Shown one piece after another: positions 25,653 to 33,596 of a DNA stretch of 64,000 bases. A model generated the notes under the pieces. That model was not told where the DNA came from. It saw only the letters and a list, made by a program, of their open reading frames with translations, and searched no databases. The DNA is from Candidatus Gemmiger stercorigallinarum. GTDB lineage: Bacteria > Bacillota > Clostridia > Oscillospirales > Ruminococcaceae. The stretch covers positions 1 through 64,000 of the forward strand of contig DWWX01000018.1 in NCBI GenBank assembly GCA_019119495.1, read 5' to 3'. The translations under genes were made by a program, and so were the position numbers. Every line of letters starts with the position of its first letter. Position 1 is the first letter of the stretch.

Positions 25653-25970
25653 CGTTATCAAACCTCTTTTCGCGCCGGAGCCGAATACACGGGATCTCCC
25701 CCCTCCGGCGTTTTGCTTACTGGCCGGGCGGCTGCCGGGGCCTTTTCCGGCCCGCTGCGCGCCCTGCATGTATCTACTTTACCACATTTTGTACAAAAAT
25801 TAAACAGTTTTTTGCGCACTGCCCGTAAAAGTTTTGTGCACATGATTGGGCAATGTGTCAAAAAAATAACAAAAACCGCGCAGCACCGTTGCCGGGGCGG
25901 GCGCGGCGGCCCGCCGCCTGCAACGGATGCGGCGCGGTTTTGGCAAGGGGTTCGGCGGCAGGGTGCGGGG
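25653..25970. other. 318-bp intergenic region between spoIIE and the EF-G-like gene
   Basis: Contains the spoIIE terminator (25866-25942) and an A/T-rich stretch at about 25770-25830 that should hold the EF-G-like promoter. A possible TTTAAT-17-TAAAGT pair is read on the minus strand. No gene was seen. Confidence 0.5.
25866..25942 (-). terminator. Terminator of spoIIE
   Basis: Outer stem AAACCGCGC (25873-25881) with 25932-25940 and inner CGTTGC/GCAACG pairing. On the minus strand it is followed by GTTTTTGTTATTTTTTTG. Confidence 0.8.
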
Positions 25971-28301
25971 TCAGCGGCGGTCCAGTCTCAGCACTGCCAC
26001 GGTGATGTCGTCCCGCCGCTGGCCGGCCCGCCGCACGGCCGAGTCCGCCAGCGTGTTGGCCAGCTGGGCCGGGCTGTGCCCCAGCCGGGCGGACAGCTGC
26101 AGCTGCTGCAAGATCCAGTCGGCGCCGTCGCACAGCACCCCGTCGGACACCAGCACCACCAGGTCGCCGGCGTCCAGCGCAAAGCTGGTGGAGCGCCCCA
26201 CCACCGCATCCAGGATGCCCATGGGCAGGCTGGCGCCCTCCATCATGCGGGGGTCGCCGCCCCGCACCAGAAAGCTGGGCGCCGCCCCCGCCTTGAACAG
26301 CCCGGCCCGCCCGGTGAACAGGTCCACCGTCAGCAGGTCCAGCGTGGCGCCGGATTCCTGCTCGCCGTTTTTCAGGCCCATGGCCACGTTGACCAGGCGG
26401 GCGGCGCTCTCGGCGGCAAAGCCTGCCCGCAGAAGCTGCCCGGTCAGCCGGGCGGCCAGCTGGCCGTCCACCGCGGCGGGGCGGCCGGTGCCCATGCCGT
26501 CGCACAGGATCATCTGGGCGCGGCCGCAGCTGTCGCAGAACTGGTCGCAGGCGTCGCCGCTGACCTCCTCGGCCGGGCGGCTGGCGGAACCAAACTGCAC
26601 GTCAAACAGCGGCCGCTCGGTAAAGGTCAGCATGGTCACGGTGCGGCAGTGGGCCACCTCCGGCAGGGCAAAGTCCCGGCGGCAGATGCGGCTCATCTCG
26701 TCGGTCAGGGCGCGCAGCTCGTCGGCGGCAAAGGCGGTGCGCGCCACCGTGATGCTGGCGGTGATGTGCCCGGTCACGTCGGCGCTGACGCTGCACTCCA
26801 GCGCCTCCAGCCCGATGGAGGCAAACAGCTGCGCCACCCGGCTTTCCCGCCGGGGGTCGGGCAGGCCCGCCTGCCCCAGCCGTGCGGAAAGCTGTGCCAG
26901 CGCGGCCGCCATGGCGCCGTACTGCTCGGTCAGGGCGGCGCGCAGCGTGTTGGCGCGGGCGCGGGTCTGGCGGCGGCTGCGCCACAGCCGGTAGCCGTGG
27001 TTGACCGATCCCACCAGGTCGGCGGGGTGTTCGCAGACGCTCAGCTGGCCGGGCATGTGCTCCAGGTCGGCGTGGCCGGTCTGCTCCAGCACCGGCTTGA
27101 ACTGGTACAGCCCGTCCATCGCGCAGGAGTACCCCTTGACCCAGCACAGCGAGCGCCGCGCGCAGCTTTGGCAGACCCGGCGGGCGGTGTACTCCACCAC
27201 AAAGTCAAAGCTTTCGCCTTTTGGCGGGGCCTGGCGCTCGCACACCGCGTTGACGGTGGCGGCAATGTCCGACAGGGTGTCGGCGATGGTGGCCAGCCGC
27301 CGCGCCGCCCCGGTCAGGCTTTGGGCCGAGGCCGGCGGCGCGGGCTGGGGGAACAGGTCCTGCAGCATCCGCGGCGGCACCAGCAGGTACAAAAGCAGGC
27401 CGGCCGCCGCGGCGGTGCCCAGCGTTGCCGCCGCCGAAAGATCGGGCGCGGCCAGCGCACCCAGGGCACACCCGGCGGCAAACACGCCGGCACAGCGCCA
27501 GCGTTCACCGGGATACAGCGCGGCCGCGCCCAGCGTGCCCAGCGCCACCGCCAGCGCCGCAAAGCTCAAAGAAGGGGTGGCGGCGGTCACGGCGGCGGCC
27601 AGCGCCACGGCCAGCACGGCGCTCTGCTCCAGGCTGGCGGCAAAGGCGGCGCACAGCCCGGCCAGCGCAAACAGCGCCAGACCGGGGGCAAACCAGGTCA
27701 GGGCCAGCCGCTGGGCGCAGGCGGCCAGCATGGCCAGCCACAGGCAGGCGCCGCGGGACTTGCCGGCGGGCAGGGTATGTATGGCAAGGCCAAAGCCCGC
27801 GGCCAGCGCCGCGGTGCAGGCAAGCCGGGCGGCCAGCGCCGGCGTGGGCAGGGCGGGAAAGCCGGCGGCCAGCTGCGCCGCAGCCAGCACCGCGCAGCCC
27901 ATGGCCGCGGCAAACCCGTACCGCCCCGGCCGCAGCCGGCGGGCGATCAGCGCCGCCGCAGCGCCCAGCGCCAGCGGCACGGCCTGTTCCAGCGGCAAAA
28001 ACGCCAGCCCGCCCACCACAGCACCCAGCGCCGCCGCCGGCAGATACCCCGGCGCGCAGCCGATGACCAGTGCCAGCCCAAAGGGCGCGGCGCCGCCGTA
28101 GACCTGCCCGGCCCCCAGCAGGATGCCGGTGCAGGCGGCAGCCAGCTGCCAGGCCAGCGCCGAGACCTGTATCCCGGCGGGCGGCAGCCGGGGCCGGGCC
28201 GGCCGGGACGCGGCGGGCGGCGCGGTGGTCTGCGGCTTTGGCTCGGCGCGCGGCGGTGCGGCGGCGCGGTGTACGGCGGATTCCTTGACGGTGTTCGGCA
28301 T
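25971..28301 (-). CDS. spoIIE: Stage II sporulation protein E (SpoIIE) PP2C phosphatase
   Basis: A 776-residue protein. The first about 330 residues hold roughly ten alanine/leucine-rich membrane segments. A cysteine-containing middle region follows (RRVCQSCARRSLCWVKGYSC), then a PP2C-type phosphatase domain with ILCDGMGTG and VVLVSDGVLCDG and the ending RRDDITVAVLRL. SpoIIE dephosphorylates SpoIIAA at the forespore septum and so releases sigma-F. The start is ATG 28301 behind GGGGAGGGA. It is transcribed alone, with a TATACT-type -10 possibly at 28402-28407. Its presence implies a sporulation-capable ancestry or a retained programme. Confidence 0.92.
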   Translation of the reverse strand: MPNTVKESAVHRAAAPPRAEPKPQTTAPPAASRPARPRLPPAGIQVSALAWQLAAACTGILLGAGQVYGGAAPFGLALVIGCAPGYLPAAALGAVVGGLAFLPLEQAVPLALGAAAALIARRLRPGRYGFAAAMGCAVLAAAQLAAGFPALPTPALAARLACTAALAAGFGLAIHTLPAGKSRGACLWLAMLAACAQRLALTWFAPGLALFALAGLCAAFAASLEQSAVLAVALAAAVTAATPSLSFAALAVALGTLGAAALYPGERWRCAGVFAAGCALGALAAPDLSAAATLGTAAAAGLLLYLLVPPRMLQDLFPQPAPPASAQSLTGAARRLATIADTLSDIAATVNAVCERQAPPKGESFDFVVEYTARRVCQSCARRSLCWVKGYSCAMDGLYQFKPVLEQTGHADLEHMPGQLSVCEHPADLVGSVNHGYRLWRSRRQTRARANTLRAALTEQYGAMAAALAQLSARLGQAGLPDPRRESRVAQLFASIGLEALECSVSADVTGHITASITVARTAFAADELRALTDEMSRICRRDFALPEVAHCRTVTMLTFTERPLFDVQFGSASRPAEEVSGDACDQFCDSCGRAQMILCDGMGTGRPAAVDGQLAARLTGQLLRAGFAAESAARLVNVAMGLKNGEQESGATLDLLTVDLFTGRAGLFKAGAAPSFLVRGGDPRMMEGASLPMGILDAVVGRSTSFALDAGDLVVLVSDGVLCDGADWILQQLQLSARLGHSPAQLANTLADSAVRRAGQRRDDITVAVLRLDRR

Positions 28302-28689
28302 GGCGGGTCCCTCCCCAAAAGGCCCCGCGGATGGCGGCGCGCCGGGACGGGGCCGGGCCCTTCGCGCCTGCGCCCGCGGCTTTGCGGGCGCCGTACCCAC
28401 GAGTATAGCGGCCCGCCGGCGCGCTTTTTGCCGCAGGGCGGGGAAGCCCCAAAACCGTCCAAAACCGGTGCAAAACACCCCCGCGGCCGGGTGTTTCCGC
28501 AGATTGCCCCGGCAAAAGCGGCGAATCTGCGCCCTGCGCCCCAAAGCCCGCCGCACCGCCGGTTTCCGCCGTTTCGGGGTGCAAACGCTCCAACGCCGCG
28601 CCCCTTTGCGGCAGGGCGCGCCCGGCCACGACACAAACAGGCCGCGGCAAGCACCTGTACTTTTTTCGACAGGAAGCCAATTTCAAATA
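28302..28689. other. Leader and intergenic region upstream of spoIIE
   Basis: About 390 bp of GC-rich sequence without a supported gene. On the minus strand TATACT (28402-28407) with no recognisable -35 may be the spoIIE promoter, as expected for an activator-dependent promoter. A TGTCGAA heptamer (28665-28671, minus strand) matches the Spo0A box core but lies about 260 bp away. Confidence 0.35.
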
Positions 28690-28729
28690 AAAACCGGCCG
28701 GGGAAAGCAGGTCCGCTTTCTCCGGCCGG
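28690..28729 (-). terminator. Terminator of the GNAT gene
   Basis: A 15-bp stem CCGGCCGGGGAAAGC (28694-28708) with 28715-28729 (one G-U-type mismatch), followed on the minus strand by GGTTTTTATTTG. Confidence 0.85.
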
Positions 28730-28735
28730 GTCTTG

Positions 28736-29323
28736 TCATATTTTGCCGTGCTCCGCTGCGGGCGGGCGGCCCTGCATGGCCTGCCAGTCCTGTTCCAGCA
28801 TGGCCATCAGGATATCGTCGGCATAACGGCCGCCGTCCAGCACCGCATCCCGCAGCACGCCCTCCTGCCGGAAGCCGGTCTTCCGGTACGCCCGCAGAGC
28901 GCGCCGGTTGAAGGCAAACACGTCCAGGCTGATCCGGTGCAGGCCCAGCGTGTCAAAGCCGAACCCGCAGGTCTGCCGGATGGCCCAGCTGCCAATGCCC
29001 CGGCCGCAGGCTTCGCTGTGGAAGATGGCGATGCGGAAATTGGCGCTGCGCAGTACCGGGTCGATCTCGTTCAGCACGCTCTCGCCGATGATGTTCCCCG
29101 CCGGGTCCAGGATCAAAAAGTCGTAACGGCTCTCGTCCTCCAGGCAGGCCAGAAAAAAGCCGGTCACCTCGTCGTGGGAAAATTCTGGCCGGCAGCCGGT
29201 CAGGCGGGCGATCTCCGGGTCCAGGGGACAGTAGTTCTGCCGGTAATACGCCTCGGCATCTTCGCGCCGGGCGCTGCGCAGCACAAAGCCGGCGTTTTCC
29301 CAGGCTGCCTGCGGTTTTGCCAT
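28736..29323 (-). CDS. GNAT acetyltransferase, RimJ/RimL type
   Basis: A 195-residue N-acetyltransferase of the GNAT fold, of the type that acetylates protein N termini or small amines with acetyl-CoA. Landmarks are FVLRSARREDAEAYY at the start, the core IIGESVLNEIDPVLRSANFRI, then EACGRGIGSWAIRQT (acetyl-CoA pyrophosphate loop) and NRRALRAYRKTGF. It resembles RimJ/RimL; the substrate is unknown. The ATG at 29323, 7 nt after AGAGGG, is preferred over a TTG two codons upstream. It lies 28 nt downstream of gltX on the same strand and may be co-transcribed. Confidence 0.85.
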   Translation of the reverse strand: MAKPQAAWENAGFVLRSARREDAEAYYRQNYCPLDPEIARLTGCRPEFSHDEVTGFFLACLEDESRYDFLILDPAGNIIGESVLNEIDPVLRSANFRIAIFHSEACGRGIGSWAIRQTCGFGFDTLGLHRISLDVFAFNRRALRAYRKTGFRQEGVLRDAVLDGGRYADDILMAMLEQDWQAMQGRPPAAEHGKI

Positions 29324-29351
29324 GGTCAAGCCCTCTTTCTGCGCCGGGGCC

Positions 29352-30800
29352 TTACCCCAGCTGCGCCAGCGCGGCGTTCAGGCGCTTGAGCGTCTCCCCG
29401 CGGCCCAGCATGGCGGCCAGGTCGGTGCCGCCGCCGGGGGTGCGGCTCTTGCCGGACAGCGCGATGCCCAGCGGGTACAGCAGCCAGCCGTTTTTCACGC
29501 CCAGCGCGGCGGCCTTGTCGCGGCAGGCTTCAAAAATGGCGTCCCGGCTCCAGTCGGTCTGCGCCTCCAAAAGCGGCAGCAGGGCGGCCAGCGCCTCCTT
29601 GGCGGTCTCCGGGGTGGTTTTCTGCTTTTTGTTGCGGTACAGCTCGGTGTCAAAGGGCAGCACGGCGTCAAAAAAGTCCAGCTGGGGCGGGATGTCCTCC
29701 AGCACCTCGCACCGGGGCTGGAGGTTCTGGCACAGCAGGTCCCGGTCGATGGGCACATGCACGGCGCTGTCGATGAAGGGGTCGGCCAGGCGGCGGAACT
29801 CTGCCGCCGGCAGGGCGCGGATGTACGCCGCGTTGATGGCCCGCAGCTTGAGCGGGTCAAAGATGGCCGGGGACTTGGACACGCGGGCCGGGTCCCAAAT
29901 TTTCACCATCTCTTCCAGCGAGAAGATCTCCTGCTCGCCCTCCGGCGCCCAGCCCAGCAGCAGCAGATAGTTCAGCACCGCGGCGGGCAGGTAGCCCTTG
30001 GCCACCAGGTCCTGGTAGCTGGCGTCGCCGTTGCGCTTGGACAGCTTGTTCTGGGCGTCCTTCATCACCGGCGGGCAGTGGATGTAGGCGGGGATCTCCC
30101 ACCCGAACGCCTGGTACAAAAGGTTATACTTGGGCGTCGAGGACAGGTACTCGCTGCCGCGGATGACGTGGGTGATGCCCATCAGGTGGTCGTCCACCAC
30201 GTTGGCAAAGTTGTAGGTGGGCATGCCGTCGGATTTCAGCAGGATCTGGTCGTCCAGCTCGGCGTTTTCCACCTCGATGTGGCCATAGACCAGGTCGTCA
30301 AAGGCGGTCACGCCCTCGCGGGGGATCTTCTGGCGGATGACGTAGGGCACGCCGGCGTCCAGCTTGGCCTTAACTTCCTCCGGCGAAAGGTCGCGGCAGT
30401 GGCCGTCGTAGTGGCTGACCTCGCCGGCGGCCTTCTGGGCGGCGTGCAGCTCCTCCAGCCGCTGGGCGTCGCAGAAGCAGTAGTAGGCCTTGCCCTCGGC
30501 CACCAGCTGCTCGGCATACTGGCGGAAGATGCCCATGCGCTGGCTTTGGATGTAGGGGCCCACCGGGCCGCCGACGTCGGGGCCTTCGTCCCAGTTCAGG
30601 CCGGTGGCGCGCAGCGTGTCGTAGATGATGTCGGTGGCGCCCTCCACATAGCGGCCCTGGTCGGTGTCCTCAATGCGCAGGATAAAGGTGCCGCCCTCGT
30701 GCTTGGCCTGCAGGTAGGTGTACAGCGCGGTGCGCAGGTTGCCCACGTGCATGTAGCCGGTGGGGGAGGGCGCAAAGCGGGTGCGGACGGTCTTTTCCAT
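29352..30800 (-). CDS. gltX: Glutamyl-tRNA synthetase
   Basis: A 482-residue class I aminoacyl-tRNA synthetase that attaches glutamate to tRNA-Glu (and, in lineages using GatCAB, to tRNA-Gln). It has the HIGH-type motif FAPSPTGYMHVGNLRTA, then RIEDTDQGRYVEGA, and the KMSKS-type motif NKLSKRNGDASY. The C-terminal helical anticodon-binding region ends GRGETLKRLNAALAQLG. Length is normal for the family. The start is ATG 30800 behind AAAGGAG; the open frame extends further upstream through the promoter without a ribosome site. Confidence 0.95.
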   Translation of the reverse strand: MEKTVRTRFAPSPTGYMHVGNLRTALYTYLQAKHEGGTFILRIEDTDQGRYVEGATDIIYDTLRATGLNWDEGPDVGGPVGPYIQSQRMGIFRQYAEQLVAEGKAYYCFCDAQRLEELHAAQKAAGEVSHYDGHCRDLSPEEVKAKLDAGVPYVIRQKIPREGVTAFDDLVYGHIEVENAELDDQILLKSDGMPTYNFANVVDDHLMGITHVIRGSEYLSSTPKYNLLYQAFGWEIPAYIHCPPVMKDAQNKLSKRNGDASYQDLVAKGYLPAAVLNYLLLLGWAPEGEQEIFSLEEMVKIWDPARVSKSPAIFDPLKLRAINAAYIRALPAAEFRRLADPFIDSAVHVPIDRDLLCQNLQPRCEVLEDIPPQLDFFDAVLPFDTELYRNKKQKTTPETAKEALAALLPLLEAQTDWSRDAIFEACRDKAAALGVKNGWLLYPLGIALSGKSRTPGGGTDLAAMLGRGETLKRLNAALAQLG

Positions 30801-30854
30801 ATGATTACGCTCCTTTGGATGCGGATTTATTGGGATTGCGCAGTATCTTCCAAC

Positions 30855-30883
30855 AGGATACCCGCCGGCACGGGGTTTGTCAA
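30855..30883 (-). promoter_or_regulatory. Promoter of gltX
   Basis: On the minus strand a perfect TTGACA (30878-30883), a 17-nt spacer and TATCCT (30855-30860), about 50 nt before the gltX ATG. Confidence 0.75.
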
Positions 30884-30894
30884 CCGGCAAAGGC

Positions 30895-31515
30895 TCAGCC
30901 CTCGCAGCCCTCGTCTGGCTGCTGGCCGTCGTGAGCCTTCCACTGGCATTCGGTCAGCTGCATTTGGGTGAACACTGCCTTGAAGCAGGAGTTCTCCGGG
31001 CTGGCGGCATAGACGCCGAAGGACACCGGGCCGCCGCCCTCCCACAGGTGGCAGATGCGCATCTGGCGCCAGGTTTCGCCGTCCGATGCACAGTCGATGC
31101 GGAAATCGCTGCCCCGGCGGCTCAGCCGGTACCACATGGATCTGACGTCGGCGGGGATCTCGGTGGTAGCCCAGTCGGAATAGCCGTGGTTGGTCACCAC
31201 GCTGCCCAAGTGCTGGATGACCTCATCCTCGTACTCGATGGAGGCTTTCAGCCAGTTTTCGCTGTCCAGATACAGCGCCACGCCGCACTGGTCAAACCGT
31301 ACCTTGGAGTCAAACTCGGTCTTGACGATAAAAGAAAAATACTGCTCCCCGGTGGTCATCTGCAAAACCGGGGCGGTGTCGTTGCGGAAATGGTAGTAGG
31401 TGCGCTGCCACAGGTCGGTGTGGGGCTTTGTGACGATCTCAATGCGGGCGGGGGAGACCAGAGAGGCGGACGGCTCGCGGGTCCAGACCAAGCGGGAAGA
31501 ATCAAACGGTTCCAT
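30895..31515 (-). CDS. DUF1349 (YesU-like) protein
   Basis: A 206-residue cytoplasmic-looking protein without a signal peptide. It belongs to the DUF1349 jelly-roll family, as in Bacillus YesU, with TDLWQRTYYHFRNDTAP, then KVRFDQCGVALYLDSENWLK and the paired tryptophan region DGETWRQMRICHLW. The fold resembles concanavalin-like carbohydrate-binding or glycosidase domains; a sugar-related role is likely but no reaction is known. The ATG at 31515 is 8 nt after GGAGGT. Base composition is somewhat less GC-rich than its neighbours. Single gene, divergent from trpS. Confidence 0.85.
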   Translation of the reverse strand: MEPFDSSRLVWTREPSASLVSPARIEIVTKPHTDLWQRTYYHFRNDTAPVLQMTTGEQYFSFIVKTEFDSKVRFDQCGVALYLDSENWLKASIEYEDEVIQHLGSVVTNHGYSDWATTEIPADVRSMWYRLSRRGSDFRIDCASDGETWRQMRICHLWEGGGPVSFGVYAASPENSCFKAVFTQMQLTECQWKAHDGQQPDEGCEG

Positions 31516-31588
31516 AGGGCGTTACCTCCAAAATCAAAAAATAGCAAGCGTCACAAATAACTAATGATATAGATAAATGTAACACAAC

Positions 31589-31628
31589 CGCATAGCAGCC
31601 GCAAGGCCCGCATAGCAGCCGCAAGGCC
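31589..31628. repeat. Tandem duplication of a 20-bp unit
   Basis: Two perfect back-to-back copies of a 20-bp unit containing CATAGCAGCCGCAAGG lie in the intergenic region between the DUF1349 gene and the trpS promoter. Confidence 0.85.
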
Positions 31629-31634
31629 CTGCCC

Positions 31635-31663
31635 TTGACAAACGCCCCCGCTTGTGCTTGAAT
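31635..31663 (+). promoter_or_regulatory. Promoter of the trpS leader
   Basis: A perfect TTGACA (31635-31640), a 17-nt spacer and a weaker TTGAAT (31658-31663), upstream of the T-box leader. Confidence 0.6.
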
Positions 31664-31669
31664 ACCTGT

Positions 31670-32034
31670 ATGCGATGTGCGCCATATTGCGCGCATCGCC
31701 CAAACCGCTGACGCGAAAGTAAAACCGTGCCACGCCCCCACAGAGAGCCCGGAGCTGCTGGAAACCGGGCGGGAAACAGCCGGACAAATGGTTCGCAGAG
31801 GGCGGCGGGGAACGGCCGGCACACCCGGCCCGGTATCCGCCGACGGCAGCCCCCGTTACCGGGCCGGGGCCCCGGATGCCAGGCATCCGCGCCTCACTGA
31901 GCGGCCGCAGTTTTTGCGGCAAACAAGGTGGTACCGCAGGAAATTTCCCTGTCCTTGTACAAGTTTTGGGACGGCGCCGCATCCCCGGCCGGGGCGCGGG
32001 CGCTGTCCCCCGCTGTACGGGGGCAGTTTTTTTG
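31670..32034 (+). promoter_or_regulatory. T-box riboswitch leader of trpS
   Basis: A leader of about 370 nt. It contains the conserved T-box antiterminator sequence AAACAAGGTGGTACCGC (31920-31936) and ends in a factor-independent terminator (CTG/CCCCCG stem at 32003-32026 followed by seven T residues). Upstream, an AGAGAGCCCGG...ACCGGG pairing at 31743-31769 fits stem I. A TGG triplet at 31789-31791 (in ACAAATGGTTC) is a candidate Trp specifier codon. Uncharged tRNA-Trp would stabilise the antiterminator and switch trpS on. Confidence 0.85.
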
Positions 32035-32068
32035 TACCCCCGCCCAAATGCAGAAGGAGTGTACGACC

Positions 32069-33121
32069 ATGTCCGAAACGATCCAGAACAACCAGACCGG
32101 CCAGACCCCGCAGGCGCAGCCCAAACGCAAGCGCATTTTGTCCGGCATCCAGCCCACCGGCACGCCCACGCTGGGCAACTACGTGGGCGCGGTGCGCAAC
32201 TGGGCGCTGCTGCAGAACGACTACGACTGCCTGTATATGGTGGCTGACCTGCACTCGCTGACGGTGCGGGAGGAACCCGCCGCCCTGCGCCGCCGCACCC
32301 GCGAGCTGGCCGCCCTGCTGCTGGCCGCCGGCATCGACCCGGTAAACAGCGTGCTGTTTGTGCAAAGCCATGTGCCCGCCCACACCCAGCTGTCCTGGGT
32401 ACTGGCCTGCAACACCCAGTTTGGCGAGCTGTCCCGCATGACCCAGTTCAAGGACAAAAGCGCCAAGCACCCGGACAACGTCAACGGCGGCCTGTTCACC
32501 TATCCGGTGCTGATGGCCGCGGATATCCTGATCTACAACGCCGACCTGGTGCCGGTGGGCCAGGACCAGACCCAGCATCTGGAGATCACCCGCGACATCG
32601 CCCAGCGGTTCAATAACCTCTACGGCCCCACCTTCACGCTGCCGGAGGGCTACGTGCCCGCCGCCGGCGCCAAGATCATGTCGCTGGCCGAGCCTGCCAA
32701 AAAGATGAGCAAGTCCGACCCCAACGTCAACAGCTTTGTGCTGATGACCGACGACCGGGACACCATCGTGCGCAAGTTCAAGCGCGCGGTGACCGACTCC
32801 GAGGGCAGCGTCCGCTTTGACGTGCAGAACAAACCCGGCGTCTCCAACCTGATGACCATTTACTCCGCTTTTACCGGCAAGGCGATGGCCGACATCGAGG
32901 CCGAGTTTGCCGGCAAAGGCTACGGCGACTTCAAGCTGGCGGTGGCCGAGACGGTGGCCGACGCGCTGGTGCCCATCCAGACCGAGTACGGCCGCATCCT
33001 GGCCGACAAGGCCTACGTGGACGGCGTGCTGAAGGACGGCGCGGCGCGGGCTTCCCGCCTGGCCGACCGCCTGGTGGCCAAGGTCTACCGCAAGGTGGGC
33101 CTGCTGCAGCCGGAGCGGTAA
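32069..33121 (+). CDS. trpS: Tryptophanyl-tRNA synthetase
   Basis: A 350-residue class I synthetase charging tRNA-Trp. It has a short Gln-rich N-terminal extension (MSETIQNNQTGQTPQAQ), then the HIGH-type motif GIQPTGTPTLGNYVGA and the tryptophan-pocket region VGQDQTQHLEITRDIA. The KMSKS motif AEPAKKMSKSDPN is intact. Length is normal apart from the extension of about 20 residues. ATG 32069 follows AAGGAG by 9 nt. Control is by the T-box leader directly upstream, and a strong terminator follows. Confidence 0.95.
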   Translation: MSETIQNNQTGQTPQAQPKRKRILSGIQPTGTPTLGNYVGAVRNWALLQNDYDCLYMVADLHSLTVREEPAALRRRTRELAALLLAAGIDPVNSVLFVQSHVPAHTQLSWVLACNTQFGELSRMTQFKDKSAKHPDNVNGGLFTYPVLMAADILIYNADLVPVGQDQTQHLEITRDIAQRFNNLYGPTFTLPEGYVPAAGAKIMSLAEPAKKMSKSDPNVNSFVLMTDDRDTIVRKFKRAVTDSEGSVRFDVQNKPGVSNLMTIYSAFTGKAMADIEAEFAGKGYGDFKLAVAETVADALVPIQTEYGRILADKAYVDGVLKDGAARASRLADRLVAKVYRKVGLLQPER

Positions 33122-33156
33122 GCATATCCAGATCCCAATAACCGGATGAATTGCCG

Positions 33157-33207
33157 GCGCGGCGCCTGCCCCTGCCATAGGGGCGGACGCCGCGCTGTTT
33201 TTTTTTT
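33157..33207 (+). terminator. Terminator of trpS
   Basis: Imperfect 16-bp stem (33157-33172 with 33180-33195) followed by a run of eleven T residues. Confidence 0.9.
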
Positions 33208-33328
33208 GCCGGCGGCGCTGCGGGGCATATCTGCCGGGCGCGGCACAAACCGGCAGAATCCACAAAACGGCGCCCTCCATTTTGGGCATGACTGTGCCGT
33301 AATACGGTGAAATTTCTTGCTTTGCGTC

Positions 33329-33357
33329 TTGCTTTTTGATAGCCCGGGTGGTATCAT
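33329..33357 (+). promoter_or_regulatory. Promoter of the VWA surface protein gene
   Basis: TTGCTT (33329-33334), a 17-nt spacer and TATCAT (33352-33357) with an upstream TGG making an extended -10. Confidence 0.7.
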
Positions 33358-33596
33358 TTACAACATAATAGCCTGTATTTTGTGTTCTCGATGTGAACAC
33401 GGGATGCAAGCGCGGGGGCGACCCTGCGCTGCGCGGCAAACCGCCGTGCGGCTGAAGAAGCGCCCGGACCATGGGGCGGAATGTGCGGAATGTGCTGGCC
33501 GCGCACCCGCGCCGGGGCCCGGGTCGGCAGGCTGTGCCTGCCGCCACCTCAGGCTGCCCCAAAGGCGGCCGCACACGATTATTGGGAGGAAACCAA
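33358..33596 (+). other. Long structured 5' leader of the VWA gene
   Basis: About 230 nt between the predicted transcription start and the ATG, with several hairpins: GTGTTC/GAACAC (33381-33399) and CGGCAGGC/GCCTGCCG near 33523-33543. No riboswitch class was recognised and no open frame is convincing. Confidence 0.4.

Noticed and set aside
28665-28671. Spo0A box (TGTCGAA) for spoIIE
   Set aside because: A single heptamer about 260 bp from the likely -10 and close to the neighbouring terminator; too weak to call.
23448-28826. A 1792-codon open frame on the plus strand
   Set aside because: Antisense to the EF-G-like and SpoIIE genes, both of which carry full family motifs; the translation has no recognisable domain.
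33358-33596. c-di-GMP or other known riboswitch before the VWA gene
   Set aside because: Looked for the GEMM-I core and for c-di-GMP-II and c-di-AMP signatures; none is present, so it is only noted as an unassigned leader.
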